The notes under the pieces were generated by a model, which saw only the letters and a program-made list of their open reading frames with translations, made no database searches and was not told the DNA's origin. Made by a program: the position numbers and the translations under genes. A stretch of 36,492 nt of DNA from a bacterium. GTDB lineage: Bacteria > Planctomycetota > UBA1135 > GCA-002686595. Shown here one piece after another: positions 1 through 9,166 of the stretch. Where the stretch lies: assembly GCA_030428965.1 (NCBI GenBank), contig JAUIEE010000003.1, forward strand, positions 1-36,492, read 5' to 3'. How positions within the stretch are numbered: position 1 is the first letter of the stretch; each line of letters starts with the position of its first letter.

Positions 1-2304
1 CGTGCTCGTCTGGCCGAGGTCCGCGGGGTCCACCCGGTAGCCCAGGGCTCGGTTGTGGACGACGACGGGCTGGTTCTCGGGATCCTGCAGGACGTTCGAG
101 TCGAAGCGACTCGGCATGTCGAACAGACCCGAGTTCGAGTGGATGACGACGCCGGCGTAGGTGTACTCGTCGGGCAGACGCAGGGAGTGGGCGAGCTTGA
201 TCTCGAACTCCTCGTAGAACTCGGCGCTGACCTGTCCCGCCACCGGGGACCACTGGATGCCCTCGATGTCGATGTTGAACTTGCTCTCGTCCGTCGCGAG
301 CCAACCCGCGTCGCAGTAGCGCCACACCGTCTGCAGCTTGCTGCCCAGGGGCGATAGGGGCACGCTGGTCACCGGCACCGTGTTGAAGGGCAGGCTCTGC
401 ATCAGGGCCGGCACCGGGTTGGACTGGTCGATGGGATAGCCCACCCGCGAGGTCCGCCGGGGTTGAATCACGCCCGCGTCCAGGTCCAGGGTCACCTGTC
501 CGCGCCACTCCACGCGACCTTCGCCCGCGTTGCCCTCCTGGTACTCATCCAGGTCGGAGAAGCGCAGCACGACGCTGGCGTTCATCTCCGGGGGCGCCGT
601 CGGGTCGATCGAGAACTCCACCTCGGGGAGCGGGTTCACGATCGGGTTGCCCGCCAGGTCGGTCACTTCCTGATCCAGCGAGCCCACGGCCACGTGGTAG
701 AGCTCGCCGGCACTGGTCGTGTCCCCCTCGTGGGCGAAGGGCAAGAGCGGCTGGAAGTTGAAGACGCGCAGGTCGCCGTCGCGGTCCACGTTTCCCACCA
801 CGGTGTTGACCGCGGAGGGGTCGTCCGCCTGGGGTCCGCGGAAGACGCTGAAGGTCGAGAAGGGACCCAGGGAGCTCGGGTCCATCGGCTCCGTGAAGTT
901 CAGGACCACGCGCGCGTCCGGGTCGACCCCGGTGGCCGGCAGCTCGGCGGCGGGCGGTGAGAAGCTGAGCCAGCAGGCCGCGGGCGCGGTGCCGGAAGGA
1001 TCGTAGGTGTTCTGGAAGCTGCTCGTTCCGAGGAGGATGTTCGGGTTCGAGATGCCCGTATCCGAGACGTAGCGCAGCTTGAGGTCGCGCACCACGTCAT
1101 TCACGGGCACCGAGCCCAGCCGGGTCACCTCGAGGAAGCCTTCGGGCGTGGAGATCACGTCGCCCACCTCGGGTCGGCCCTGGCAGATCGAGCTGAAGCT
1201 CAGGTCGGCGATGAAGTCGAAGCCCGGCGTGCCCGCAGGGTCGTCGACCACGGCGTCGATGGTCACCGGCCAGTCCCCCAGGATCTCGGGGGCGACGTCG
1301 TCGGTCAGGAAGCCGTTGGCCGCATCCTGGGCGTTTCCGGTGCGCAGGGCGCGCACGACCTCGATGGTCTCGGTGGTGAAGTCGACCGGACCGTTGCCGC
1401 TCGTCGCAACCCCCTTGCCGCCCAGGCTCCTGAGGATGGAGAACTGGCCTTCCCCCACGCTGGTGCTCGAAGGGATGCGGATCGAGAGGTTGGGTTGTGC
1501 GGTGGTCGTCAGGCTGGCCGGCAGGCCCAGGAGGTTGGTCTGCAGGGGCGTCGGCGTCTCCTCGGTCTCGGACACGGTCATGTCGATCAAGACGCGCGTC
1601 GCGTGGAAGCCATCGTCGATGTTCGCGCCGTAGTTCCGGTCGAAGACCATGCGAGCCGGGAAGAACTGGCTCGGCGGATAGCCCGTGAGCACCTTGATGT
1701 TGTTGCTCAGGTTGACCTCCGACAGCGGATCGTCCCGGAGCGCGTCGTTGAAGCGCACCACGAGCACGCTGTTGCGGGCCACGAAGGAGAACGGCGGGGC
1801 GGACGTCCCGTTGTCGTTCTTGGGGGCGATGCGCGAGAAGTCGGAGGCGGCCCGCAACAGGAGATCCTCGAAGGTGCCGTTGCCGGCGTCGGGCTCTCCG
1901 TCCGTGCGCCGGATGATCAGCCTCTGGCGCTGGGTGATGGCGTTCGTCTCGAGGATGTAGTCGGACAGGTCCGTGTTGACCTTCTCGTTGATCGCGAAGT
2001 CGGTGAAGAGCGGCTCGGCGTTGACGTCGCCGTTGAGGTCGACGTCGTGGACGTCCACCAGGCGTCCCCAGTACATCTCCTCGATGACGAGGCGGCTCAC
2101 GTCACCGCTTCCGTTGGGGTCGACGAAGAAGGTCGATCCGTCGGGCCTGGAGACCCGCGCTCCGATCGTGCCGGCTTGGACCCCCCCGGAGCCCTGGCCC
2201 AGGTTGCAGCCAGTGGACAGCCCCAGCACGAGGCCGGCCAGGCCGAGTCCGCGCAGGGCGGAACGCCAGGAAAAGGGGGAGGAGATGGGCTGATGCGTGC
2301 TCAT
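1..2304 (-). CDS. Giant Ig-like lipoprotein, paralogue A (3' end outside window)
   Basis: Unrecognised large surface lipoprotein; 768 codons are visible and the frame is still open at base 1, so the C-terminus lies outside. The ATG at 2304-2302 is chosen because it gives a lipoprotein signal: arginine-containing start, hydrophobic stretch, then lipobox LSTGC with Cys33 as the modified residue. Asn follows the Cys, so there is no inner-membrane-retention Asp. Two Ig-like (Big_5/SbsA-type) segments are visible, one around VVRFNDAL and one around LNFTEPMDP. Blocks such as WGRLVDVHDVD, NAITQRQRLII, GNGPVDFTT, WRYCDAGWLATDES and VVHNRALGY recur in the genes at 2452-5564 and 9167-12337, showing that the three are paralogues. 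No catalytic motif is seen. A structural or adhesive outer-surface role is inference only. Confidence 0.85.
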   Translation of the reverse strand, partial: MSTHQPISSPFSWRSALRGLGLAGLVLGLSTGCNLGQGSGGVQAGTIGARVSRPDGSTFFVDPNGSGDVSRLVIEEMYWGRLVDVHDVDLNGDVNAEPLFTDFAINEKVNTDLSDYILETNAITQRQRLIIRRTDGEPDAGNGTFEDLLLRAASDFSRIAPKNDNGTSAPPFSFVARNSVLVVRFNDALRDDPLSEVNLSNNIKVLTGYPPSQFFPARMVFDRNYGANIDDGFHATRVLIDMTVSETEETPTPLQTNLLGLPASLTTTAQPNLSIRIPSSTSVGEGQFSILRSLGGKGVATSGNGPVDFTTETIEVVRALRTGNAQDAANGFLTDDVAPEILGDWPVTIDAVVDDPAGTPGFDFIADLSFSSICQGRPEVGDVISTPEGFLEVTRLGSVPVNDVVRDLKLRYVSDTGISNPNILLGTSSFQNTYDPSGTAPAACWLSFSPPAAELPATGVDPDARVVLNFTEPMDPSSLGPFSTFSVFRGPQADDPSAVNTVVGNVDRDGDLRVFNFQPLLPFAHEGDTTSAGELYHVAVGSLDQEVTDLAGNPIVNPLPEVEFSIDPTAPPEMNASVVLRFSDLDEYQEGNAGEGRVEWRGQVTLDLDAGVIQPRRTSRVGYPIDQSNPVPALMQSLPFNTVPVTSVPLSPLGSKLQTVWRYCDAGWLATDESKFNIDIEGIQWSPVAGQVSAEFYEEFEIKLAHSLRLPDEYTYAGVVIHSNSGLFDMPSRFDSNVLQDPENQPVVVHNRALGYRVDPADLGQTST

Positions 2305-2335
2305 GGCTCTCTAAAGATCGGTACGATCGGTGGAG

Positions 2336-2341
2336 GGTATA
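2336..2341 (-). promoter_or_regulatory. Candidate -10 element upstream of paralogue A
   Basis: The minus strand reads TATACC here, an AT-rich hexamer that stands out in this GC-rich region, about 32 nt upstream of the ATG at 2304. No good -35 hexamer lies 16-18 bp further upstream. This is a weak candidate for a sigma-70-type promoter serving the last gene of the array separately. Confidence 0.3.
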
Positions 2342-2451
2342 GTGGAATCCTAGCGCCCTGGGCCGGGGGGGTCACGCCGAAGCCGGCAGGGGGGCCCTGG
2401 GAGGCCTGGCAGGGGGGGTCGGGAAGAGGTTTCCGGAAGGGGACCTACCCA

Positions 2452-5400
2452 TCACAGCCCCTCGCGATACGCGATTCCCAGGCCGGACAGGGTCAGGCTC
2501 GAACCGGTGTGGACGTTGTTGACGAAGCTGAGTCGCAGCTGGAGGAACGGGGCTCCGTCGAGCTCGTCGACCTCCGTGGACCAGGTGGGGCGATCCTGGA
2601 AGAAGTCGGGGCGAGCTCCCGCGACGTTGCCGTAGGGATCCATCTCCCCGGCATCGAAGAAGCCGGGGGAGGCCACGGGGAACCCCCGTGCTCCCCGGTA
2701 GTCCACCTCGATGCGCGTTCCGGGGGGCCACGCCTCCGGCGGCGGCTCGAACAGAGCCTCCTCGTAGTCCGGCGCGGCGAAGTCCGCTTGGAACCAGATC
2801 GAATGGGCACGGCTGACGCGCACCACCGTGTCGACCGCACCCATGTACAAGGAATTGTCGGCCTGGCGCCGGGTCGGTCGCCCCGGAGGATTCGAGCGCG
2901 GGTTGAAACCCCCGCTCGGCTGCAGCTCCAGGTCCGGATCCTTGGGGACGCGGTTCGAGGCGTCGTCGATGCCGCCGGTGGAGTAGGCGCGGAAGTTCGG
3001 CGTCGCCCTCGAGTTCAAGGCCAGGGAGATGTCCAGGGCGTTCAGCCCCACCCCCTCGTCCGAGGGATAGCAGCGAAACTCCACCAGGAGCGGGAGCCCG
3101 TAGGAGGGCACCTTGCCCGGCTGGGCCAGGGATCCCGCCGCGATGCCCCCGTAGAGGGAGATGGGCGGTTCGACCTCCACGTAGAGGGGCAGGCCGCCGG
3201 AGAACTCCCCGCCCTGGGCCAGGATCGTCGTGTCGCGCCAGGTGTAGGAGCGGTAGGCCGCCCCGGAGCGGTTGAAGGGATACGGCATCAACGGCACCCC
3301 GCCCGGACTGATCTGCAGGTCGGCCGGATCGACGACGTAGCCGAGGCTGGCCGGGTGGACGACCTGTTGCTCGCCAAGGGGGTCGTCCAGGATGTTGCGC
3401 GTGTAGAAGTTGGGCTTGGTGTAGAGCCCCGAACCGGACAGCCCCACCAGGTTCCCGACGAACTCGTCGGGGTTCTGAAGCGAGTGGGCCATTCGGATCT
3501 CGAAGCGTTCGAAGTAGTCGGGGATCGCCTGGCCCCCCACCGGCGCCCAGTACATGCCCTCGATGTCGAGGTTGTAGGAGGACTCGTCGGTGACGAGCCA
3601 GCCGAAGTCGCAGTAGCGCCAGACCATCTGGAGCTTGCTGCCCAGAGGTGACAGGGGGCTCTGAACTCCAAGCGAGAAGGGAAACATGATGCCCGGCACG
3701 GGGTTCTGTCGATCGACGGCGGCCAGCGCGCGCCCCGGGGGCCGCGGTCGCAGCACCCCGTCGGCCACGTCGAGGAAGACCTGGCCGCGCAGGTCGGCGC
3801 TACCGGTCCCGAACTCGGAGGGCTCCTCGAAGCGCAGCACGAAGCCACCGACCGGGTTCGCCGGTGCGCTGGCCTCGAGTCGAAACTCCACCACGGGAGG
3901 CAGATCCGCGGGAGCGTTGCCCGAGAGGTCGGTCAGCCCCCGATCGCCCCCCCCGACGAGCTGCACGTGGTAGAGCTCCGCTTCGTCCCGGTGGGCGAAC
4001 CCGAGCCGGGGCACGAAGGTGAACTCGCGCAGGTCTTCGGACGTCTCGATGGTCCCCACCACCGTGTCCCGCGCGAGCTGCGGCGCGCTGCCCCCTCCCT
4101 TCTCCACCGTCAGGCTCTCGAAGGCCGCGACCCGGGACGGATCCATGGGTTCGTTGAAGCGTACGCTGATCCTGGCCTGGGGATCGACCCCAGAGCCGTC
4201 CCCGTGGTCGGGGCCGGATCGAAACGGAACCAGCAGGCCCCGGGCACCTGGGACTGGGGCCCGTAGAGCGTGAAGAAGCTTCCGAACCCCTGGGCGGAGG
4301 CCGGGGAGGCCAGCGGGTCGGAGGAGAGGGATCGCAGGCGCACCCCCCGCAGGAGGCTGCGTCCCGCGCTCTCGGGCGTGGGGGGCCCGCTGGACTGCTG
4401 CACCTCGAACAGGCGGTCGCCCACGCCGATCACATCGCCAACCCGTGCCGCCTGGGCGCAGGACCGCTGGAAAGCGAGGTCGCACAGGAAGTCGAAGCCA
4501 CTCTCCCCGAAGGGATCCGGGTCGAGGACACGAACCTCGATCGGGAAGTCCCCCACCACCTCGGGCGCGGCGAGATCGATCAGGAAGCCGTTGCCCACGT
4601 CGCCCGCGTTGCCCGCCCGCATGGCGCGCACCACGTCGACGGTCGGCACCCCCAGATCGACCGGACCGTTCGAACTGGAGCTGAGCCCCTTGCCCGTGAC
4701 GCTCCGCAGGAGGTGAAACACGCCCGCCGACGGATCCGTTCGGGTCGCCAAGCGCAACGCGACGTTCGGGGCTTCCACCCCGACCTGGCTTGCGGGAAGG
4801 CCGAGGGCATTGAGCGGCAGGGGCGAGAGGCCGTCCGCGGCCTCGACCTCGGAGATCGTCAGGTCGACGAGGACGCGGGTCGGGTGGAACTCATCGCCCA
4901 GGAGGCCGCCGTGATTGGGATCGAAGAGAACGCGCGCCGTGAAGGGGGTCTGGGGTGCGTAGCCCGTCAGCACCCGCACCGCCTGCTCCAGGCCCCGTCG
5001 CCCCTGCTCTCCGTCGTCCAGGAGGTCGTTGAAACGCAGGACCAGGGTCGCGTTGCGCGGCAGGTAGCTGAATGGGCCCGGGGTCGAAGGTCGGTCCGAC
5101 TTGGGCAGCACGCCGATCAGGCGCTGCGAGACGGCCGCCAGGAGCTCTTCGAAGGTGCCGCGGCCATCGTCCGGAGCGCCCCGGGTGCGCCGGATGACCA
5201 GACGGCTGCGGCGCGTGATCGGGTGCACGTCGAACTGGTAGTCACCCCCGCCGGGGACCGACTCCTGAATCACGAAGTCGCGCAGCACGGGCTGGGGCCG
5301 CAGGGCACCGGATGGATCGACGTCGTGGACGTCCACGAGCTGTCCCCAGGAGACGCTCGAAAGGCCGAGGCGAGATCCCGTTCCGCCGCGGTGAGGATCG

Positions 5401-5564
5401 GCCAGGTAGAAGCCGCCGCCCGCAGGCTTGGCCTGAAGGGACCCGACCTGGAAATCGGCGGCCGCAGCTCCGCCTCCGCCTCCACAGGCCCCCAAGGCCC
5501 AGGCGAGCCCGAGGGCAACCGAGGCTCGCCACCGAGGGGAGCTTGGCCGAGAAGGGGACACCAT
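2452..5564 (-). pseudogene. Giant Ig-like lipoprotein, paralogue B, interrupted by a frameshift
   Basis: Second member of the large lipoprotein family. The start is set at the ATG 5564-5562, which gives a short signal ending in lipobox ALGAC (Cys27) and a glycine-rich linker; the frame is open further upstream but that part looks non-coding. The reading frame from 5564 stops at 4110, while the rest of the family homology (from VDPQARISVRFNEPMDP onward) continues in another frame down to the TGA at 2454-2452. The switch falls in a CCCC run at 4188-4191 (GGGG on the coding strand). One extra G there would restore a protein of about 1037 residues, matching the 1056 residues of paralogue C. Both halves align with A and C throughout. 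It may be a recent pseudogene, a programmed frameshift or a sequencing error; the sequence alone cannot decide. Confidence 0.8.
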
Positions 5565-5753
5565 GGGAGTCCAGCTTAAGGCACGTCCGAGGACCTGTCG
5601 TCGGCCCGAGGCCGGGCAACGGAAACGCGGAACGAGAAAGACTGGGTACGGGGACCTGGACTCCCCAGGACGGGATGCACACGCGCAACCGTCCGCAGCC
5701 AGGCCAGGGGGTACCGACGTGTACATCTACCTGTCCGGGCCAAGCCGGGGTGA

Positions 5754-5779
5754 GCGCTCCTCTCCGGGGAAAGGAGCGC
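5754..5779 (-). terminator. Hairpin after the glycine-rich lipoprotein gene
   Basis: Arms GCGCTCCT (5754-5761) and AGGAGCGC (5772-5779) form a perfect 8-bp stem with a 10-nt loop, starting 10 nt past the stop codon at 5790. No T-run follows in the direction of transcription, so it may be a weak or factor-assisted terminator or an RNA-stability element. Confidence 0.4.
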
Positions 5780-5789
5780 CCCCGCGGGC

Positions 5790-8700
5790 TCAGAACGAGA
5801 AGGGGACGCGCAGGAAGTCCAGGGTGGTCGCCTCCGTCTGGGCCGAGAGCGACGTACCGAGGTTGAATTCGACCTCGAAGCGGAAGAACTTCACCGCCCC
5901 TGCGGGCTGGGCGTTGAACTCGGAGATGTCCGCCGTGGCCGGGACCAGGATGTTGGCCTCGTTCGGCTGCCCCTGGGCGTTCGCCCCCGTGGCCTCGAAC
6001 AGGATGCGCACGAAGCCGCCGGTCGGGATGCTGTCCAGGGCCCCACCGGTGACCACGCGGAAGTAGCGCGGGATGATGGAGTACAGAACCGTCTCGCCGC
6101 CGACACCACCGATGAAGTCGTTGAGCGTGCCGCCGAACGGGTCCACGCTGACGGCCAGAAGGTCGTCTACTTCGTCGTAGGAGCCGCCCGTGATCACGTA
6201 GTCCTGGCTATCGCCCCCCGACATCGTCTCGAGGCGCAGGGTGTAGTTGCGCAGGAGCGCCGGGGTGCGCAGGTACACGTCGTTGGAGAGGCGTCCGGCT
6301 CCCGGGTCTCCCGGGTCGGTGATCAGAGGATCCAGAGACGTCCCCTCGATCAACAGACGGGTGGCATCTCCCACGGAGACGCTGACCGTCATCGTGCCGA
6401 CCTCTTCCGGTCCGAGGATCGGGGCCAGCTCGATCGCATCACCACCGGCATCGACCAGAATCTTGCCCGCATCGGGACCTGCCATCGTGTCGGTTCCTGC
6501 AAAGGCGAAGTTCACCAGCTCCGTCGAGCCGTCCGGGGCCTGATCGGCACCGCCGAGCGAGATCCAGCGCGAACGCGCCTTGGAGGAGGTGCTGAAGAGC
6601 GGGACCATGGGGAGCGCCGGCGGCCCGGTGATCGCTCCCACAGGATCGACGTCGGTTTCAATGTCCATGGGGACGCGGATGCTGGCCGTATCCATGGAAT
6701 CGATCGGGGCCAGCGGATCGGGCACGTGCAGCTGAATGATGCCCGGGCCTCCGATGCCGCCGATGCTGGCCAGGTTTGCGTTGTCGATGGGGTCCGCGGG
6801 AGCACGAGGATCCCCGAGGCCCCCGTTGCCGCCGCGGGCGTCGAGGTAGATGTGGTTGGCATCGGCCTCGGTGATGGTGCCGCCGTCGGTGAAGTCGATC
6901 TGCTGGGCCGACTCCAGGACGATGTGGCCGCCCGAGCCTCCCCCACCGTTACCTCCGATGGAGTTCGTGAAGAAGACGTGCTCGCCGTTCGCGCCGGTGC
7001 CTCCCCTGGCGGCGATGCGCCCCATGGGTCCGAAGGTGATCGGGCCGAGGCTGCGGATGTTCACACCGCCGCCACCGCCGCCACCGCCGCCGCCCTTCTC
7101 GTCCGAGGCGGGGCCCCAGGCAGGCGGGGGAAAGAGCTGCGTGAGGGCATCCCCGCCGCCGCCGCCGCCGGAACCAGCCAGGATGCGGTCCAGCTCGCCG
7201 CGCACGATGATGGGCGGATCCGGGTCGTTCGTGACCGCCTGGATGCCGAAGAAGTCGTTGCCACCTTCCGCCGCCCGGACCCCCGGGCGCATGTCCGTGA
7301 ACGGAAGCGGTCCCTTGCTGCCGCCTTCGGCCGGGACGTTGAGGGACTGGAACGCTCCGGTGCCGTTGCGCGCCCCGTTGCCGTCCTCACCGGCGAAGAC
7401 CCGCTCGATGTCCATGCCGTCGGGGGAGAGCCGTACCTGGTCCGGCCCGAAGCGGCCGCCGCCGCCGCCGCCGGGGCGACGCATGCCGCCATCGACCGTG
7501 TCGTTCGGGTAGTAGTTCGATTCACCGCCCTCGCCGCCGAGCCCGGTGACCTGAAAGGCACCGAAACCGGTGTCGCCACGCGGCGTCGAGTTCGTCAGCA
7601 CGCTGCTCGCGTCGCCGCCGTCTCCGCCTCCGCAGGCCCCCGCACCTCCGACCTCGAGGATGTTGCCCGAATCCAGCGACCCCACGTCCTTGGCGGCGAA
7701 GCCGCTGACATCCAGGAGGCCGCGGATCTCCACGCTGCGGGAAGCGTTGATCGTCAGGATGTTCGGCCCCTCGGCCTTGAACACGCCGCCTTCCTCGATG
7801 ATGAAGTCGCGCACGTTCAAGATGCCGTTGACCGCGTTCTGCTGGCGCACCCCGAAGCCGCCGGGGCCACCGGAGACGATCGTGCTGAGGGTATCGAAGG
7901 CCAGGAACTGGCCGTCCCGGATCACGACGTCGAAGTCTCCGTTCGGTCCGCCGTCCCCTTCGAACTGGAAACCGGCCGCCAGGCGACCTCCGCCCCAGTC
8001 CGCCTGGGCCGTAGGGAAGAGCGCGTCGGGGTCCTGGAAGGACTCCGGGTCATCGCCCCCCACCGAGAAACTCTCGAGCAGCTCGTCGGCCAGGGAGTCC
8101 GGGGGGGTGAGATCGGCAAAGACCTGGGTGCTCGTCGGCACCATGGCGAACCCCTCGATCGGAGCCAGCACGGCATCCTGCTGGGCCAGGTCCTCGAAGC
8201 TGTTGTCGACCACCGCCCTCAGGGAGCTGGCCGGGGGCAAGACGCCCAGGGCTTCGAGCCGAACCGTGGCGCCCGTTTCCGTGCAGTTGCGCACGAGCGA
8301 GACGCGCGTCTCGACCGGTCGCCACACGCCGTTTCCGTCCTGGAACTCCAGCCTCAGTCGATCCTGGCTGATGTTCGACGCGGCGGGACTCACCGGCTGG
8401 TTGAACTCGACCACGATGGCGACGCGGCTGTTCGTATCGCTGTAGAGGTTGAGGGGAGCTGCGAAGGTGGGATCCTCCAGGGAGCTGCCCCCCGAATCGA
8501 GCTCGAAGTAGATGCGGTTCGAGTCGTCCCCGCCCAGCTCGATGTAGGTCGCGGAGAGCTCGCTGGAACCGACCTCGCGAATGACCGGTACCGGAGGACC
8601 GCTGACCGTGTCCAGGAAGGCCGAGGCCGGATCGATCGACACGGGCGTCACGATGGTCCGAACCTGGGACACGTCGAGCGGCTCACCGCGCATGGAGCGG

Positions 8701-9140
8701 ATGGTGTTCAGGGCTCCCGAGTTTTGCCCGAGGATGCGCACCTGGTACTGGACCGAACCCGGCTGGAGACCGGCGTCGGACAGGTCCTCACGGGTCGGGC
8801 AGGTGGGCTGAAAAACGATCGTGCGTCGATCGATCTCCGGGATCCCGTCGTTGTTGAGGTCAACCGACTTGTAGGAGAACGTCCCCGAGGCCGTGGCGCC
8901 GCTCGCGGTGCGGATGCTGATCGTGTTCAGGCTGACCGAGCTGAAGTCCACCTCCTCGCTGAAGGAGAACTCCATGGTCCGGTTCACGCGCCACACGGTC
9001 CCGTTGTTCACGGTCGTGGTCGTCAGCTGAAAGCCACTGACGCCGCTCCCTCCGGTGGTCGAGGAGGAAGAGTTGCGGGTGCAGCCAACCAGGGCCACAC
9101 CTGCGCAAGCGACGAGGGGAAGTAGGAATCGACGGGTCAT
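5790..9140 (-). CDS. Giant glycine-rich lipoprotein D with N-terminal Ig-like domain
   Basis: Unrecognised 1116-residue lipoprotein. The ATG at 9140 begins a clear lipoprotein signal with lipobox ALVGC (Cys20), followed by a Ser/Thr/Gly linker. Residues about 30-150 resemble a Big_5-type Ig-like domain (MEFSFSEEVDFSSVSLNTI). The middle has short strands such as LTINASRSVEIRGLLDVSG separated by glycine-rich turns (GGAGACGGGDGGD and long Gly runs), suggesting a repetitive beta-solenoid. The C-terminus (FRFEVEFNLGTSLSA...FLRVPFSF) resembles the ends of paralogues B and C. The gene starts 26 bp after the stop of paralogue C, so the two are probably co-transcribed. No enzyme motif is seen. A role as a surface-anchored or matrix protein is inference. 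Confidence 0.85.
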   Translation of the reverse strand: MTRRFLLPLVACAGVALVGCTRNSSSSTTGGSGVSGFQLTTTTVNNGTVWRVNRTMEFSFSEEVDFSSVSLNTISIRTASGATASGTFSYKSVDLNNDGIPEIDRRTIVFQPTCPTREDLSDAGLQPGSVQYQVRILGQNSGALNTIRSMRGEPLDVSQVRTIVTPVSIDPASAFLDTVSGPPVPVIREVGSSELSATYIELGGDDSNRIYFELDSGGSSLEDPTFAAPLNLYSDTNSRVAIVVEFNQPVSPAASNISQDRLRLEFQDGNGVWRPVETRVSLVRNCTETGATVRLEALGVLPPASSLRAVVDNSFEDLAQQDAVLAPIEGFAMVPTSTQVFADLTPPDSLADELLESFSVGGDDPESFQDPDALFPTAQADWGGGRLAAGFQFEGDGGPNGDFDVVIRDGQFLAFDTLSTIVSGGPGGFGVRQQNAVNGILNVRDFIIEEGGVFKAEGPNILTINASRSVEIRGLLDVSGFAAKDVGSLDSGNILEVGGAGACGGGDGGDASSVLTNSTPRGDTGFGAFQVTGLGGEGGESNYYPNDTVDGGMRRPGGGGGGRFGPDQVRLSPDGMDIERVFAGEDGNGARNGTGAFQSLNVPAEGGSKGPLPFTDMRPGVRAAEGGNDFFGIQAVTNDPDPPIIVRGELDRILAGSGGGGGGDALTQLFPPPAWGPASDEKGGGGGGGGGGVNIRSLGPITFGPMGRIAARGGTGANGEHVFFTNSIGGNGGGGSGGHIVLESAQQIDFTDGGTITEADANHIYLDARGGNGGLGDPRAPADPIDNANLASIGGIGGPGIIQLHVPDPLAPIDSMDTASIRVPMDIETDVDPVGAITGPPALPMVPLFSTSSKARSRWISLGGADQAPDGSTELVNFAFAGTDTMAGPDAGKILVDAGGDAIELAPILGPEEVGTMTVSVSVGDATRLLIEGTSLDPLITDPGDPGAGRLSNDVYLRTPALLRNYTLRLETMSGGDSQDYVITGGSYDEVDDLLAVSVDPFGGTLNDFIGGVGGETVLYSIIPRYFRVVTGGALDSIPTGGFVRILFEATGANAQGQPNEANILVPATADISEFNAQPAGAVKFFRFEVEFNLGTSLSAQTEATTLDFLRVPFSF

Positions 9141-9166
9141 GATTTGGGAGGGTGGGCAGGGGAGCT

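Noticed and set aside
1495-3651. Plus-strand open frame (718 codons) over the lipoprotein genes
   Set aside because: It crosses the A/B intergenic region and shows antisense composition; both lipoprotein genes on the minus strand have signals and paralogues.
7060-7175. CCGCC-type repeats as a microsatellite or CRISPR-like array
   Set aside because: They encode poly-glycine runs of the lipoprotein; there are no spacers or constant repeat units.
6726-9125. Long plus-strand open frame (799 codons) antisense to the glycine-rich lipoprotein gene
   Set aside because: It mirrors the codon structure of the minus-strand gene, has no signal or family motif, and is rich in Val, Asp, Arg and Gly, as typical for antisense frames in GC-rich genes.
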